A DNA stretch of 64,000 bases from Agrococcus sp. ARC_14 (GCF_022436485.1 NZ_JAKUDO010000001.1:558001-622000); one strand, 5' to 3'. Positions 1 to 7,916 are shown, numbered from the stretch's first letter. Program-made: numbers and translations. Notes: generated by a model from the sequence alone, not told the origin.

Positions 1-1
1 C

Positions 2-304
2 TACGAGATCACCGCCCGCCTCCGCGAGGAGGGCTTCACCGAGATCGCGGAGGGCACCATCTATGCTCTGCTGCTGCGCATCGAGCAGCGCGGGCTCGTG
101 GATGTCGAGCGGGTGCCCTCGGAGAAGGGCCCCCCGCGCAAGGTCTTCTCCCTCAACAGCCAGGGTCGCGAGGCCCTCGAAGAGTTCTGGGGAACGTGGA
201 GCTTCCTGGCAGGGCGCATCGCACAGCTCCACGACGACGCAGCGCCCGGGCGCGAGCCCAGGGACACCGCCGGGCACACCGCCGGGCAAGAAGAAGGAGC
301 ATGA
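2..304 (+). CDS. PadR-family transcriptional regulator (5' end outside window)
   Basis: Partial protein read in frame 2 from the window edge. It contains the second half of a winged helix typical of PadR regulators: a helix followed by AEGTIYALLLRIEQRGLV, then a wing with GPPRKVFSL and the GREALEEFW helix leading to the dimerisation region. PadR proteins usually repress neighbouring efflux genes and release DNA on binding a toxic ligand. The stop overlaps the next start by four bases, so it is the first visible gene of an operon with a DUF1048 protein and an ABC exporter. The N-terminal part of the HTH is missing here. Confidence 0.85.
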   Translation, partial: YEITARLREEGFTEIAEGTIYALLLRIEQRGLVDVERVPSEKGPPRKVFSLNSQGREALEEFWGTWSFLAGRIAQLHDDAAPGREPRDTAGHTAGQEEGA

Positions 305-669
305 CCATGGCCAAGAACTGGCTGGAGATCGTCACCGGATCCCTCGAGGAGAAGAAGCGCTGGCGGCAGTACGTGGCGCAGAAGAAGCAGCTGCCGAAGG
401 CCTACCGCACCGCCATCGACGGAATCGAGCGCTACCTCATGTACTCGGGCTCGATCGTCAAGGGCGACGTGCTCATGCGGATGAACGAAGACCTCCTCGA
501 GCTCTTCGAGACCGCTGCCGCCGATGGCACGCCCATCCGCGACATCGTCGGCGACGACCCCGTCGAGTTCGCCGACACCTTCATGCAGAACTACGCAGAT
601 GGCCAGTGGATCGCCAAGGAGCGCAAGCGCCTCACCGACGCGATCGACGACGCCACCCAGACCGACTGA
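301..669 (+). CDS. DUF1048 family protein
   Basis: 122-residue helical, charged protein starting MTMAKNWLEIVTG. The start overlaps the PadR stop as ATGA, and the AAGAAGGAG just upstream is a good ribosome site. The WLEIVTGSLEEKKRWRQYVA beginning and the later DIVGDDPVEFADTF segment match the DUF1048 pattern, a family commonly found beside PadR regulators and ABC-2 exporters in Firmicutes and Actinobacteria. No membrane segment or signal peptide is seen. Biochemical function is unknown; the context suggests a co-regulator or accessory protein of the exporter encoded 23 bases downstream. Confidence 0.8.
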   Translation: MTMAKNWLEIVTGSLEEKKRWRQYVAQKKQLPKAYRTAIDGIERYLMYSGSIVKGDVLMRMNEDLLELFETAAADGTPIRDIVGDDPVEFADTFMQNYADGQWIAKERKRLTDAIDDATQTD

Positions 670-692
670 GCGTCGGAGAGACAGAGACCACC

Positions 693-1535
693 ATGACCAC
701 CACGCTTCGCGAACCCGCCATCCGGGTCGCCGGCATCGAGAAGTCGTTCAAGGACGTGCACGTGCTGCGCGGCGTCGACTTCGAGGTCGAGCCAGGCAGC
801 ATCTTCGCGCTGCTGGGCTCCAACGGCGCGGGCAAGACCACGCTCGTGAAGATCCTCTCGACCCTGCTGCGAGCGGATGCGGGGCACGCGAGCGTGCACG
901 GATTCGACGTCGCAGAGGCGGCCGAGCAGGTGCGCGAGTCGATCAGCCTGACGGGCCAGTTCGCCGCCGTCGACGAGCGGCTGAGCGGCCGCGAGAACCT
1001 CGTGCTGATCGCCCGACTGCGGCACATGCCGCAGCCCGGCGCCATCGCCGACGCGCTGCTCGAGCGATTCCTGCTGACCGAGGCGGGTGCCCGCATGGCG
1101 GCGACCTATTCGGGCGGGATGCGTCGCAGGCTCGACATCGCGATGAGCCTCATCGGCGACCCGCCCGTCATCTTCCTCGACGAGCCGACCACGGGCCTCG
1201 ACCCGCAGTCCCGCATCGAGGTGTGGGACACCATCCGCAGCCTGTCCGCAGGTGGCACCACCGTGCTGCTCACCACGCAGTACCTCGACGAGGCCGAGCA
1301 GCTGGCCGACCGCATCGCGATCCTGCACGAAGGCAGGATCATCCAGAACGGCACGCTGGCAGAGCTGAAGCGGCTGCTGCCCGCGGCGAAGGTCGAGTAC
1401 GTCGAGAAGCAGCCCTCGCTCGAGGAAGTGTTCCTCGCGCTCGTCGGCGGCGGCCAGCGGGCCGCGGCCGGCACCACCGATGCTGCGGACGACACCGCAG
1501 CCGCACCGACGCATCCCCGAGAGGAATCGCGATGA
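693..1535 (+). CDS. ABC exporter ATP-binding protein (DrrA-like)
   Basis: 280-residue nucleotide-binding subunit of an ABC-2 drug or lipid exporter. Walker A GSNGAGKT is near residue 47, the Q-loop TGQF near 90, the signature YSGGMRRR near 138 and Walker B VIFLDEPTT near 160, followed by an H-loop variant (TTQYLDEAEQL; Gln replaces the usual His). The C-terminal extension with a LEEVFLALVGG segment is typical of the daunorubicin-resistance DrrA group. Its stop overlaps the permease start as ATGA, so the two form one transporter. Substrate is not predictable; regulation is probably by the PadR gene upstream. Confidence 0.92.
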   Translation: MTTTLREPAIRVAGIEKSFKDVHVLRGVDFEVEPGSIFALLGSNGAGKTTLVKILSTLLRADAGHASVHGFDVAEAAEQVRESISLTGQFAAVDERLSGRENLVLIARLRHMPQPGAIADALLERFLLTEAGARMAATYSGGMRRRLDIAMSLIGDPPVIFLDEPTTGLDPQSRIEVWDTIRSLSAGGTTVLLTTQYLDEAEQLADRIAILHEGRIIQNGTLAELKRLLPAAKVEYVEKQPSLEEVFLALVGGGQRAAAGTTDAADDTAAAPTHPREESR

Positions 1536-2329
1536 CCACCCACGCCGTCACCACCCGACCCCGGTCCGGTGCGCATCTGCTCGCCGACACCGGCGTGCTG
1601 ACCGGCCGCTCGCTGCGGCACATCCTGCGCAGCCCCGACACGATCATCACGACCGCGGTCACGCCGATCGCGCTGATGCTGCTGTTCGTGTTCGTCTTCG
1701 GCGGTGCGATCGACACCGGCTCCACCGGCTCCTACATCGACTACATGCTGCCGGGCATCCTGCTGATCACGGTCGCATCCGGCGTCGCCTACACCGTCTA
1801 CCGGCTCTTCCTCGACATGCAGGGCGGCGTCTTCGAGCGCTTCCAGTCGATGCCGATCGCGCGCTCGAGCGTGCTCTGGGCGCACGTGCTCACGTCGCTG
1901 GTGGCAAACCTGGTCGCCGTCGCGATCGTGATCGGTGTCGCGCTGCTGGTGGGCTTCCGCACCGGGGCGGGGCTGGGCGCGTGGCTCGCCATCGCCGGGA
2001 TCCTGATCCTGTTCACGCTGGCCCTGACCTGGCTCGCGGTGATGGCGGGGCTGTCTGCCAAGACGATCGACGGGGCGAGCGCCTTCAGCTACCCGCTCAT
2101 CTTCCTGCCGTTCATCTCGTCGGCCTTCGTGCCCACCGAGACGATGCCGGGGCCGGTCGCCTGGTTCGCCGAGCATCAGCCGGTGACGGCGATCGTGGAT
2201 GCGCTGCGTGCGCTGTTCGCGCAGCAGCCGGTCGGCGGCGACCTCTGGGTCGCGCTCGCCTGGCTGGTGGGCATCCTGGTGGTCGTCTACGCGCTCGCGA
2301 TCGGCGTCTATCGGCGCAAGCTGCGGTAG
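1532..2329 (+). CDS. ABC-2 type exporter permease (DrrB-like)
   Basis: 265-residue integral membrane protein with about six hydrophobic helices, beginning with a cytoplasmic stretch and the TGRSLRHILRSPDT segment typical of DrrB-type ABC-2 permeases. The GGVFERFQSMPIARSS loop is the characteristic ABC-2 coupling region, and the FLPFISSAFVPTETMP motif before the last helices is also diagnostic. It is translationally coupled to the ATPase by a four-base overlap and is followed by a strong hairpin, so it is likely the last gene of the padR operon. Likely role: efflux of a hydrophobic compound. Confidence 0.9.
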   Translation: MTTHAVTTRPRSGAHLLADTGVLTGRSLRHILRSPDTIITTAVTPIALMLLFVFVFGGAIDTGSTGSYIDYMLPGILLITVASGVAYTVYRLFLDMQGGVFERFQSMPIARSSVLWAHVLTSLVANLVAVAIVIGVALLVGFRTGAGLGAWLAIAGILILFTLALTWLAVMAGLSAKTIDGASAFSYPLIFLPFISSAFVPTETMPGPVAWFAEHQPVTAIVDALRALFAQQPVGGDLWVALAWLVGILVVVYALAIGVYRRKLR

Positions 2330-2344
2330 CCGCAGCTGCGGCAG

Positions 2345-2379
2345 GCGCGTGCTGCGGCCGTCCCAGCCGCTGCACGCGC
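2345..2379 (+). terminator. Rho-independent-like hairpin after the ABC exporter operon
   Basis: GCGCGTGC (2345-2352) pairs exactly with GCACGCGC (2372-2379), and inside it GCGGC (2354-2358) pairs with GCCGC (2366-2370) around a 7-base loop. No U-tract follows, as is common in high-GC actinobacteria. It lies 15 bases after the permease stop. Confidence 0.6.
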
Positions 2380-2417
2380 GCCTTCCGCTTCGCTGCCGTG
2401 CGCGGCATCCTCGGAGG

Positions 2418-2537
2418 ATGCGCAACGAATCCGACGCCACCGGCACACCTGGCACCCGCGCCGTCTTCACAACCACGCTCGCCGTGCTCGCCGCCGGCCT
2501 CATCGTGATGCTGGCCCTGCCGCTGCTGGGGAGGTGA
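2418..2537 (+). CDS. Small single-helix membrane protein (39 aa)
   Basis: A 39-residue frame starting MRNESDATGTPGTRA and continuing into one hydrophobic helix (TTLAVLAAGLIVMLALPLL) before the stop. The GGAGG at 2413-2417 abuts the ATG, which is closer than ideal. The stop lies six bases before the ATG of the DUF6766 gene, and the GGGGAGGTGA at its end serves as that gene's ribosome site, so the two would be cotranscribed. N-terminus outside, helix C-terminal, no known family recognised. It could be a chance frame, but the helix and coupling favour a real small membrane protein. Confidence 0.5.
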   Translation: MRNESDATGTPGTRAVFTTTLAVLAAGLIVMLALPLLGR

Positions 2538-2542
2538 GACTG

Positions 2543-3205
2543 ATGCGCAAGCACGCACTGACGATCGCCTTCGGCATCCTCTTCCTGCTGGCGCTCATCG
2601 GGCAATCGGTCGCGGGCTTCATCGAGTTCAACCAGGGGCAGGAAGCGCACGGCGAGGCGCCGGTGGACTTCCTCGACTTCGTGACCTCATCGGGGTTCAT
2701 CGTCGATGTGGCCGAGAACTGGCAGTCGGAATACCTGCAGTTCTTCCTCTTCATCTTCGCGACCATCTGGCTCGTGCAGGTGGGCTCGCCCGAGTCGAAG
2801 CAGCCGGGGGAGGAGGGCCCGGGCACCGACGAGGAGCAGCTCGTGCACGAGCACGCGAAGCCCACCTCTCCCGCATGGGCGAAGGTGCGCGGCTGGCGGC
2901 ACACGATCTTCTCGAACTCGCTGCTGCTGACGATGGGCGCGGTCTTCCTGCTCTCGTGGCTCGCGCAGTCCATCGCCGGCACCACCGTCTACAACGACGA
3001 GCAGCTGCAGCATGGGCAGCGGGCGGTCACCTGGCTCGAGTACATCGCCTCCGCAGACTTCTGGAACCGCACGCTGCAGAACTGGCAGTCGGAGTTCCTC
3101 GCGGTCGGCAGCATGATCGCCCTCTCGATCTACCTGCGCCAGCGCGGCTCGCCAGAGTCGAAGCCCGTCGGCGCTCCGCACGGCACGACGCACGAGAGCG
3201 GGTAG
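2543..3205 (+). CDS. DUF6766 family membrane protein with internal duplication
   Basis: 220-residue membrane protein of the DUF6766 type. I place the start at ATG 2543 rather than the in-frame GTG nine bases upstream because GGGGAGGTGA ends five bases before it. The protein is two similar halves, each with a hydrophobic helix ending in QS(V/I)AG, a NWQSE(Y/F)L motif, a second helix and the sequence GSPESK (about residues 88 and 205). The halves are joined by a charged linker. Function is unknown; the family is widespread in actinobacteria and proteobacteria. Nothing enzymatic is visible. Confidence 0.8.
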   Translation: MRKHALTIAFGILFLLALIGQSVAGFIEFNQGQEAHGEAPVDFLDFVTSSGFIVDVAENWQSEYLQFFLFIFATIWLVQVGSPESKQPGEEGPGTDEEQLVHEHAKPTSPAWAKVRGWRHTIFSNSLLLTMGAVFLLSWLAQSIAGTTVYNDEQLQHGQRAVTWLEYIASADFWNRTLQNWQSEFLAVGSMIALSIYLRQRGSPESKPVGAPHGTTHESG

Positions 3206-3251
3206 CGCCGAGGCTGCGACACCGCACGATGCCTCGGCGGAGTGCCGGCGC

Positions 3252-3282
3252 TTGACCCTGTGCCAGGAACAGGGGCTGGGAT
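3252..3282 (+). promoter_or_regulatory. MerR-type promoter with 19-bp spacer and dyad
   Basis: TTGACC (3252-3257), a 19-base spacer and TGGGAT (3277-3282), with the dyad ACCCTGT-GCCAGGA-ACAGGGG inside. The ATG of the next gene begins seven bases after the -10, so the transcript is likely leaderless. The 22 bases from 3250 match the promoter of the GPP34 gene at 59044-59074 exactly. A 19-bp spacer filled by a dyad is the hallmark of MerR-activated promoters. Confidence 0.7.
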
Positions 3283-3288
3283 GGATGC

Positions 3289-3948
3289 ATGATCACCGAT
3301 CGCGCGCCCTCGCCGCCCGCCACTGACGCCCTCCCTCGCCGGCCGCTCCCGATCATCCGCGCCAACCTGCGCGTCACCCTCATCGCGAACGCCGTCACCT
3401 ACGGCCTCTTCCTCGTCGGCTTCGCCCTCGGGCTGCTCTTCCCCGAGCTGACGCGGGCGCAGGCGGCGGGGCTCGAGCAGGACGGCACGGGCGAGCTGGT
3501 GCGATCGCTGATCAGCAGCCCCTGGCTGTTCGCCCTCACCATCCTCGGCGTCAACGTGCTGCGCCTCAGTCTCGCGACGATCGTGCTGCCGTCGATGATC
3601 GTGCCGTTCGCGGGCATCGCGCTCTTCCTCTGGTGGGTGCTCACCACCGGCATCACCCTGGTGCCCGGGGTGGAGATCGGATGGGTCGCCCTGATCCCGC
3701 ACTCCCTCACGGTCGTCATCGAGCTGCAGGCCTACATCCTGCTCGCGCTCGGCGCCTACCTCCTCGGCAGGTCCTGGCTGCTGCCGAGCACGGTCGGCGC
3801 GCACAATCGCAGACAGGGCTACCTGCGCGGCCTGGGGCAGCTCGGCTGGCTGAGCCTGCCGGCGCTCGCGCTGCTGGTCGTCGGTGCGATCTGGGAGGCA
3901 TTCTCGCTCGCCTACCTCGTGCATCCGCTCGCCACCTGGCTGCTGTGA
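3289..3948 (+). CDS. Multi-spanning membrane protein, SpoIIM-like
   Basis: 219-residue protein with a short proline-rich cytoplasmic N-terminus, then about five hydrophobic helices. The segment GWVALIPHSLTVVIELQAYI, preceded by a helix pair, resembles the conserved P-H-...-E-...-A pattern of stage II sporulation protein M-type membrane proteins, but overall similarity is only suggestive. It stands alone between two operons and is expressed from a MerR-type promoter that is duplicated at 59 kb, so it probably responds to the same signal as the GPP34 protein there. Start chosen at ATG 3289, which fits a leaderless transcript; no ribosome site is present. Confidence 0.6.
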   Translation: MITDRAPSPPATDALPRRPLPIIRANLRVTLIANAVTYGLFLVGFALGLLFPELTRAQAAGLEQDGTGELVRSLISSPWLFALTILGVNVLRLSLATIVLPSMIVPFAGIALFLWWVLTTGITLVPGVEIGWVALIPHSLTVVIELQAYILLALGAYLLGRSWLLPSTVGAHNRRQGYLRGLGQLGWLSLPALALLVVGAIWEAFSLAYLVHPLATWLL

Positions 3949-4014
3949 GCGCGACGCGGGCCGCGCATCCGCCACTGAAACATTCCGGGCCGGTAACGAT
4001 CCGCCCGGGAGGGA

Positions 4015-4040
4015 TGTAACCACCAGGCGCGACCCGGACA
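4015..4040 (+). promoter_or_regulatory. ECF-type promoter TGTAAC-N15-GGACA (autoregulatory)
   Basis: TGTAAC at 4015-4020 and GGACA at 4036-4040 separated by exactly 15 bases. An AAC-containing -35 with this spacing fits ECF sigma recognition. The GTG start of the sigma gene follows nine bases later. The same bipartite motif with the same spacing occurs at 6331-6356 before a lipoprotein gene, so both probably depend on this sigma factor. Confidence 0.6.
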
Positions 4041-4049
4041 ATCCAGGCT

Positions 4050-4637
4050 GTGGACCTCGCGCAGACCGACGAGCAGCTCTGGCGTGCCGTCGTGCGCGGA
4101 GACGGAGTCGCGTTCGCAGCGGTCTTCGATCGACACGGCGACCGCGTGTGGCGACACGCATGGAGATTGATGCAGCACAGGCAGGACACGGAGGACGTCG
4201 TGGCGGCCGCGTTCGCGGAGGCATGGCGCCGTCGGGCGCGCGTGCGCATCGTCGACGAGTCGGTGCTGCCCTGGCTGCTGGTGACGACGACCAACTGCGC
4301 CCGCAATGCCCGCAGGAGCGTGCGCCGCAACGAGCGCCTCATCGCGCACATCCCGCTCGGCCCCGACGCGCCCGACACGGCAGACGTGGCCGCCGATCGG
4401 CTCGAGCGGCTCGACGCCGGCACCGCGGTCGCGCAGGCGCTGCGCCAGCTGCCTGAGAAGGATGCCCGGCTGATCGCACTCGTGCTGCTCGAAGAGATGC
4501 CGCTCGCCGACGCCGCCACCGCGATCGGCGTCAGCTACGGCGCCGCGAAGACCCGCATCCACCGCGCGAAGCTCAAGCTGCGCGCGCAGCTCGAAGCCGC
4601 AGGCGTCGACGAGCTCGAGGAGGTGGTGTCCGCATGA
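4050..4637 (+). CDS. ECF RNA polymerase sigma factor
   Basis: 195-residue sigma-70 family protein of the ECF type. Region 2 spans about residues 18-85, with AFAAVFDRHGDRVWRHAWRL, DTEDVVAAAFAEAWRR and the PWLLVTTTNCARNARR segment; region 4 spans about 128-180, with LPEKDARLIALVLLEEM and the HTH LADAATAIGVSYGAAKTRIH. GTG start at 4050; no upstream ribosome site, consistent with a leaderless transcript from the TGTAAC-N15-GGACA promoter. The next gene overlaps by four bases and encodes a one-helix membrane protein that may be its anti-sigma factor. Confidence 0.93.
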   Translation: MDLAQTDEQLWRAVVRGDGVAFAAVFDRHGDRVWRHAWRLMQHRQDTEDVVAAAFAEAWRRRARVRIVDESVLPWLLVTTTNCARNARRSVRRNERLIAHIPLGPDAPDTADVAADRLERLDAGTAVAQALRQLPEKDARLIALVLLEEMPLADAATAIGVSYGAAKTRIHRAKLKLRAQLEAAGVDELEEVVSA

Positions 4638-5491
4638 ACGACGAGCAGATGAGCGACGAGTTCAAGTCTCGGATGCGTCAGGGCCTCTCGAGCATGGCGG
4701 TGCGGGAGCGCATGCGCGAGCGCAGCCGAAACCGCGCCATCGCAGGCGGCGCGCTCGCGGCCGTCGTCGTCGCGACGGTGGCGGTCTTCGGCGCGCAGGC
4801 GCTCGGTGGGGTCGCGGAGCGCGACCAGGCGGCACCGTCGAGCCCAACGCCGACAGTGGTCGAGACGCCGACGCCCGGCGAGACCACCGCGCCGACGCCC
4901 GCGCCGACGGAGTCGCCCGAGCCAGAGCCGACAGCGCCTCCGGGACTCGAGGGCGTCGCGGCCGGCGAGCCGCTGGTCGTGGGCGTCGAGACCTGTGCGG
5001 ATGGCTGCGGCGATGCCGGCGCTGCAGGTCCGGAGCCGATCGTCGAGCGCATCTTCGACATCTACCTCGTCTGTGAGGGGCGTGGCACCGTCTTCTTCGG
5101 CAGCGAGGCATGGATCGACTGCAGCGCGCAGCAGGTGGGCAGCGGCTTCGTGCAGCTCGACCAGCGTGATGTGGTCGGCGATGGCGACCTGGAGTTCACC
5201 AGCTCGGAGGACTTCAACGGTGCGCTCACGCTCGTCGACGCCGGCCAGCCGCCGGTCGGCACGATCGAGGGCGACAGCGCGACCGTCTGGGTGACGTGCT
5301 CCGACCAGAGCAGCACCATCACGGTCGGCGGCGTAGCGTTCGACTGCTCGGCCGCAGAGGCGCCAGCCGACGATTTCTTCCGCAGTGCGACGCTCGCGGC
5401 CTGGGGCGTGCCGATCCTGCCGGGAGAGATCGCGCCGCGCATCGAGCGCGATCAGGGCACCGGCTCCGTCAGCTTCGTGGTGGAGCGATGA
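4634..5491 (+). CDS. Single-helix membrane protein, putative anti-sigma partner
   Basis: 285 residues: a charged cytoplasmic N-terminus (about 1-35, MSDEFKSRMRQGLSSMAVRE), one transmembrane helix near 37-58, a long Thr/Pro-rich extracytoplasmic linker (about 70-110), and a C-terminal region with paired cysteines (ETCADGCGDAG, LVCEGRG, DCSAQQ, TCSDQ, DCSAAE). The start overlaps the sigma stop as ATGA. Topology and position match membrane anti-sigma factors, but no canonical zinc-binding ASD (HxxxCxxC) is visible in the N-terminus, so the assignment is inferred from context. The cysteines suggest disulfide-bonded extracytoplasmic repeats. Confidence 0.65.
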   Translation: MNDEQMSDEFKSRMRQGLSSMAVRERMRERSRNRAIAGGALAAVVVATVAVFGAQALGGVAERDQAAPSSPTPTVVETPTPGETTAPTPAPTESPEPEPTAPPGLEGVAAGEPLVVGVETCADGCGDAGAAGPEPIVERIFDIYLVCEGRGTVFFGSEAWIDCSAQQVGSGFVQLDQRDVVGDGDLEFTSSEDFNGALTLVDAGQPPVGTIEGDSATVWVTCSDQSSTITVGGVAFDCSAAEAPADDFFRSATLAAWGVPILPGEIAPRIERDQGTGSVSFVVER

Positions 5492-6273
5492 GCCGGGCGC
5501 GCGCGGTGGCCGCCGCGATCCTCGTGCTGGTCGCGGTGACCGGCTGCGGCCCGACCGGGGCCCTGGCGCCCAGCGAACCGCTCGTCACTGCCCAGCCCAC
5601 CACCACCCAGTCCACCGAGCGGCAATCCACCGAGCCGTCGACCATCCGCTCGACCGAGCGTCCGGCCTCGCCCGAGCCCGTCGCGACGACCGAGCCGCCC
5701 CTCGCGTCAGCTGCGCCCCCGGCCACGGAGCCGCCGGTCACTGAACTGCCGCACTGGGAAGCACAGACTCTGGACGCCGTCTCCGTCGGCGGCGCGCCAG
5801 TCGAGCCAGGGGCCATGTTCGACCTGGCGATGGCCTGCGATCCTGCCTACCCGACGTGGTTGCACGAGCCCGGCAGCACGCCCACCCCGAGGACGACCGA
5901 TGGTCGCTCGTTCTGGTGCGAGGAGGGCATAGCCGTCGTCATGGCGGCCGGAGTGCCGGGCGAGACAGCGCAGCCGTTCGCGATGCTCGAGGATGACCTG
6001 GCTGCGCCGGTGATCGAGCGTGTGCCCGCCGGCAGCGGGTTCGGGTCGGATGCGGTGCAGCGGCTGACAGATCGGCTCGGCGTCCCGACGGTGCGGGTGA
6101 GCGCGAGCTGCGGTGTGGTGGGACCTCAGCTGAGCCTCGGCGACCAGACGCTCTCGTGCGTCGAGCAGTACTCCGAGGTGTCCTTCGAGCCGGTGCCGCT
6201 CGACGAAGCGCTGCGTGCGTTGGTGCTGCCGGCCGGGTTCGCGGGCACTGTCTGGATGCGTCCGGTCGAGTAG
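5488..6273 (+). CDS. Lipoprotein of unknown function, sigma-factor operon
   Basis: 261-residue predicted lipoprotein: signal peptide with lipobox LVAVTGC (Cys at residue 20), then a Thr/Ser/Pro/Glu-rich linker to about residue 90, then a globular domain with several cysteines (MACDPA, FWCEEG, ASCGVV, LSCVEQ). The start overlaps the previous gene as ATGA, so sigma factor, membrane protein and this gene form one operon. The layout (linker plus cysteine-bearing domain) resembles the extracytoplasmic part of the preceding protein, suggesting that both sense or bind something at the envelope. No family recognised. Confidence 0.7.
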   Translation: MSRARAVAAAILVLVAVTGCGPTGALAPSEPLVTAQPTTTQSTERQSTEPSTIRSTERPASPEPVATTEPPLASAAPPATEPPVTELPHWEAQTLDAVSVGGAPVEPGAMFDLAMACDPAYPTWLHEPGSTPTPRTTDGRSFWCEEGIAVVMAAGVPGETAQPFAMLEDDLAAPVIERVPAGSGFGSDAVQRLTDRLGVPTVRVSASCGVVGPQLSLGDQTLSCVEQYSEVSFEPVPLDEALRALVLPAGFAGTVWMRPVE

Positions 6274-6330
6274 GTCTGCTGACCAGGGTGTCGACATTGG
6301 TCCGAGCGTGACCAGATCGTGACCTCCGCC

Positions 6331-6356
6331 TGTAACCCTCGCTCCCACACTGGACA
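6331..6356 (+). promoter_or_regulatory. ECF-type promoter TGTAAC-N15-GGACA (target)
   Basis: TGTAAC at 6331-6336, 15 bases, GGACA at 6352-6356, identical in spacing to the sigma gene's own promoter at 4015-4040. It lies 45 bases before the ATG of the next lipoprotein gene, which has its own ribosome site. This makes the lipoprotein a likely member of the sigma regulon. Confidence 0.55.
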
Positions 6357-6400
6357 TGTCAGGGCGCACGGGGATGGACCCCGACAGAGAGGACACCGCG

Positions 6401-7219
6401 ATGCGCCCATCGATCACCCGCCGTGCGGGTGCGACCCTGGCCATCCTGACGACGGCCGCGCTGCTCGCGGCATGTGCGCAGGCCGCCCCTCAGGCGCCGG
6501 CCGCACCGACGCCGACCGCCGCCGAGCAGACACCGAGCGCCGAGCAGACGCCGACGCCGAGCGCGACGGCCGAGCCGACGGCGGCGCCACCCGCCGACGA
6601 CGAGTCCGTCACGGTGACCCCACCGGCGAGCGACCCGGCGGATGCGGGGGAGAGCGACGAGGTCGTCACTCCCGAGCCGCCGACGATGCTCATCGAGGAC
6701 GAGCCGTGGGTCTTCGAGACCCAGAACGGCACGATGCGCATCGACGTGCCCGCCGAGTGGACGGTCACCGACTCCAGCGCCGAGGTCGTCAACCACGACG
6801 GCCGCGTGCAGTGGGACAACGGGCTGCGGCTCGAGTCGCCGGAGGGGCTGGCGCTGCACTACTACGACGGCTACGGCAGCGATGTCGGCGTCGTGAGCGA
6901 GTGGAGCATCGTCGACCGCATCGAGGTTGCGGAGGGCATCGAGGTCATCGCCTGGTGGGACCAGTGGGATGCGGAGGTGGGTGCCGTGCTGGCGCTCGCG
7001 AGCACCACGGAGGACGGAAGGCCCTATCCGCACGCCCAGCTCGACGGCGTCAACCGCAACCACCAGGCATGGCTGATCGACAGCGAACTCGGTCCACACA
7101 TGCGGTTCGATTCGACGGCGGAAGCCGAGGCGTTCCTGCGCGGCGACCGCGCACAGGAGGCGATGCAGGTGCTGAGCACGATCGAGTTGCTCCCGGTCGA
7201 CCAGTACGCGATGCCCTGA
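6401..7219 (+). CDS. Predicted lipoprotein, sigma regulon candidate
   Basis: 272 residues with lipobox LLAAC (Cys near residue 25), an Ala/Pro/Thr/Glu-rich linker to about residue 100, then a mostly beta-looking globular domain starting EPWVFETQNGTMRIDVP and ending in an alpha helix with FLRGDRAQEAMQVL. ATG 6401 is chosen over the in-frame ATG at 6356 because GAGAGGA lies nine bases upstream and the signal peptide starts immediately. The gene is transcribed from its own ECF-type promoter directly after the sigma operon. No known family; probably an extracytoplasmic envelope-stress protein. Confidence 0.7.
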   Translation: MRPSITRRAGATLAILTTAALLAACAQAAPQAPAAPTPTAAEQTPSAEQTPTPSATAEPTAAPPADDESVTVTPPASDPADAGESDEVVTPEPPTMLIEDEPWVFETQNGTMRIDVPAEWTVTDSSAEVVNHDGRVQWDNGLRLESPEGLALHYYDGYGSDVGVVSEWSIVDRIEVAEGIEVIAWWDQWDAEVGAVLALASTTEDGRPYPHAQLDGVNRNHQAWLIDSELGPHMRFDSTAEAEAFLRGDRAQEAMQVLSTIELLPVDQYAMP

Positions 7220-7237
7220 CACCATCCATCAGACCCC

Positions 7238-7267
7238 GACGGCCTTGCGGAACACCGCGGGGCCGTC
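7238..7267. terminator. Bidirectional terminator hairpin
   Basis: GACGGCC (7238-7244) pairs with GGCCGTC (7261-7267), with an inner GCGG/CCGC pairing around AACA. It sits between the convergent lipoprotein and split-barrel genes and could serve both. Confidence 0.6.
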
Positions 7268-7278
7268 GTGCTGCCGGG

Positions 7279-7779
7279 CTATGCCCGTTCCCGCTCCGCC
7301 CGCTGCTGCAGCAGCTCCTCGACGGCGCTCGGCAGCGTGGTCTCGAAGTCGATCAGCTTCGCCCAGGTGGGTGTCACGACGATCCGCACCATGCCGTCGG
7401 CGTAGAGCGAGCGGATCTCGCGATCCCACTCGACTCGCTGCTCGGGTGTCATCTCGTAGGTGGTGTTCGCCTCGACGTACTCGTCGGGGATGCCGTCGAC
7501 GTAGTCGAGCGCTGCGGTGCCGCGGATGAGCAGGATCATCGGCGGATGCACCTCGGTGTCGATCGTCAGCGCGACCGCCGGGTGCCGCTGCAGGGCAGGC
7601 AGCTTCTGCGAGTTATTGGGCGTGCACATGACGATCGTCGAGCCGTTCCAGCTGAACCCGATCGGGATGGCGCGGGGCGTGCCGTCCTCGGCGACGTAGG
7701 CGAGGCGGGTGATGTCGCGCGCGAGCAGCGCTTGGCTGATCGGCTTGGCGAGCACTGCGGTGACGTCCTGCGGCTGCAC
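7279..7779 (-). CDS. Pyridoxamine 5'-phosphate oxidase-fold (FMN split barrel) protein
   Basis: 166 residues. The core has LAYVAEDGTPRAIPIGFSWN, a STIVMCTPNNSQKLPALQRH strand-helix and VALTIDTE, the order expected of PNPOx-like flavin or F420 split-barrel proteins. I chose GTG 7779 because AGAGGA lies six bases upstream on the minus strand; longer in-frame extensions read through low-complexity arginine-rich sequence. It is a single-gene unit, convergent with the lipoprotein gene. Cofactor and substrate cannot be told from sequence; reduction of a small heterocycle or heme-like molecule are possibilities for the family. Confidence 0.8.
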   Translation of the reverse strand: MQPQDVTAVLAKPISQALLARDITRLAYVAEDGTPRAIPIGFSWNGSTIVMCTPNNSQKLPALQRHPAVALTIDTEVHPPMILLIRGTAALDYVDGIPDEYVEANTTYEMTPEQRVEWDREIRSLYADGMVRIVVTPTWAKLIDFETTLPSAVEELLQQRAERERA

Positions 7780-7916
7780 GATGAGTCCTCTCGTCGGATG
7801 CGGGATCAGGCTACGCATGCGCCGTCGGCACCACCACCCACTCCTCACCCGCACGAGTGAGGTCACCCGCCCGTGCGGAGGAGGCCGCGCGGGCAGCAGC
7901 GCAGCACGCTCGAGGC

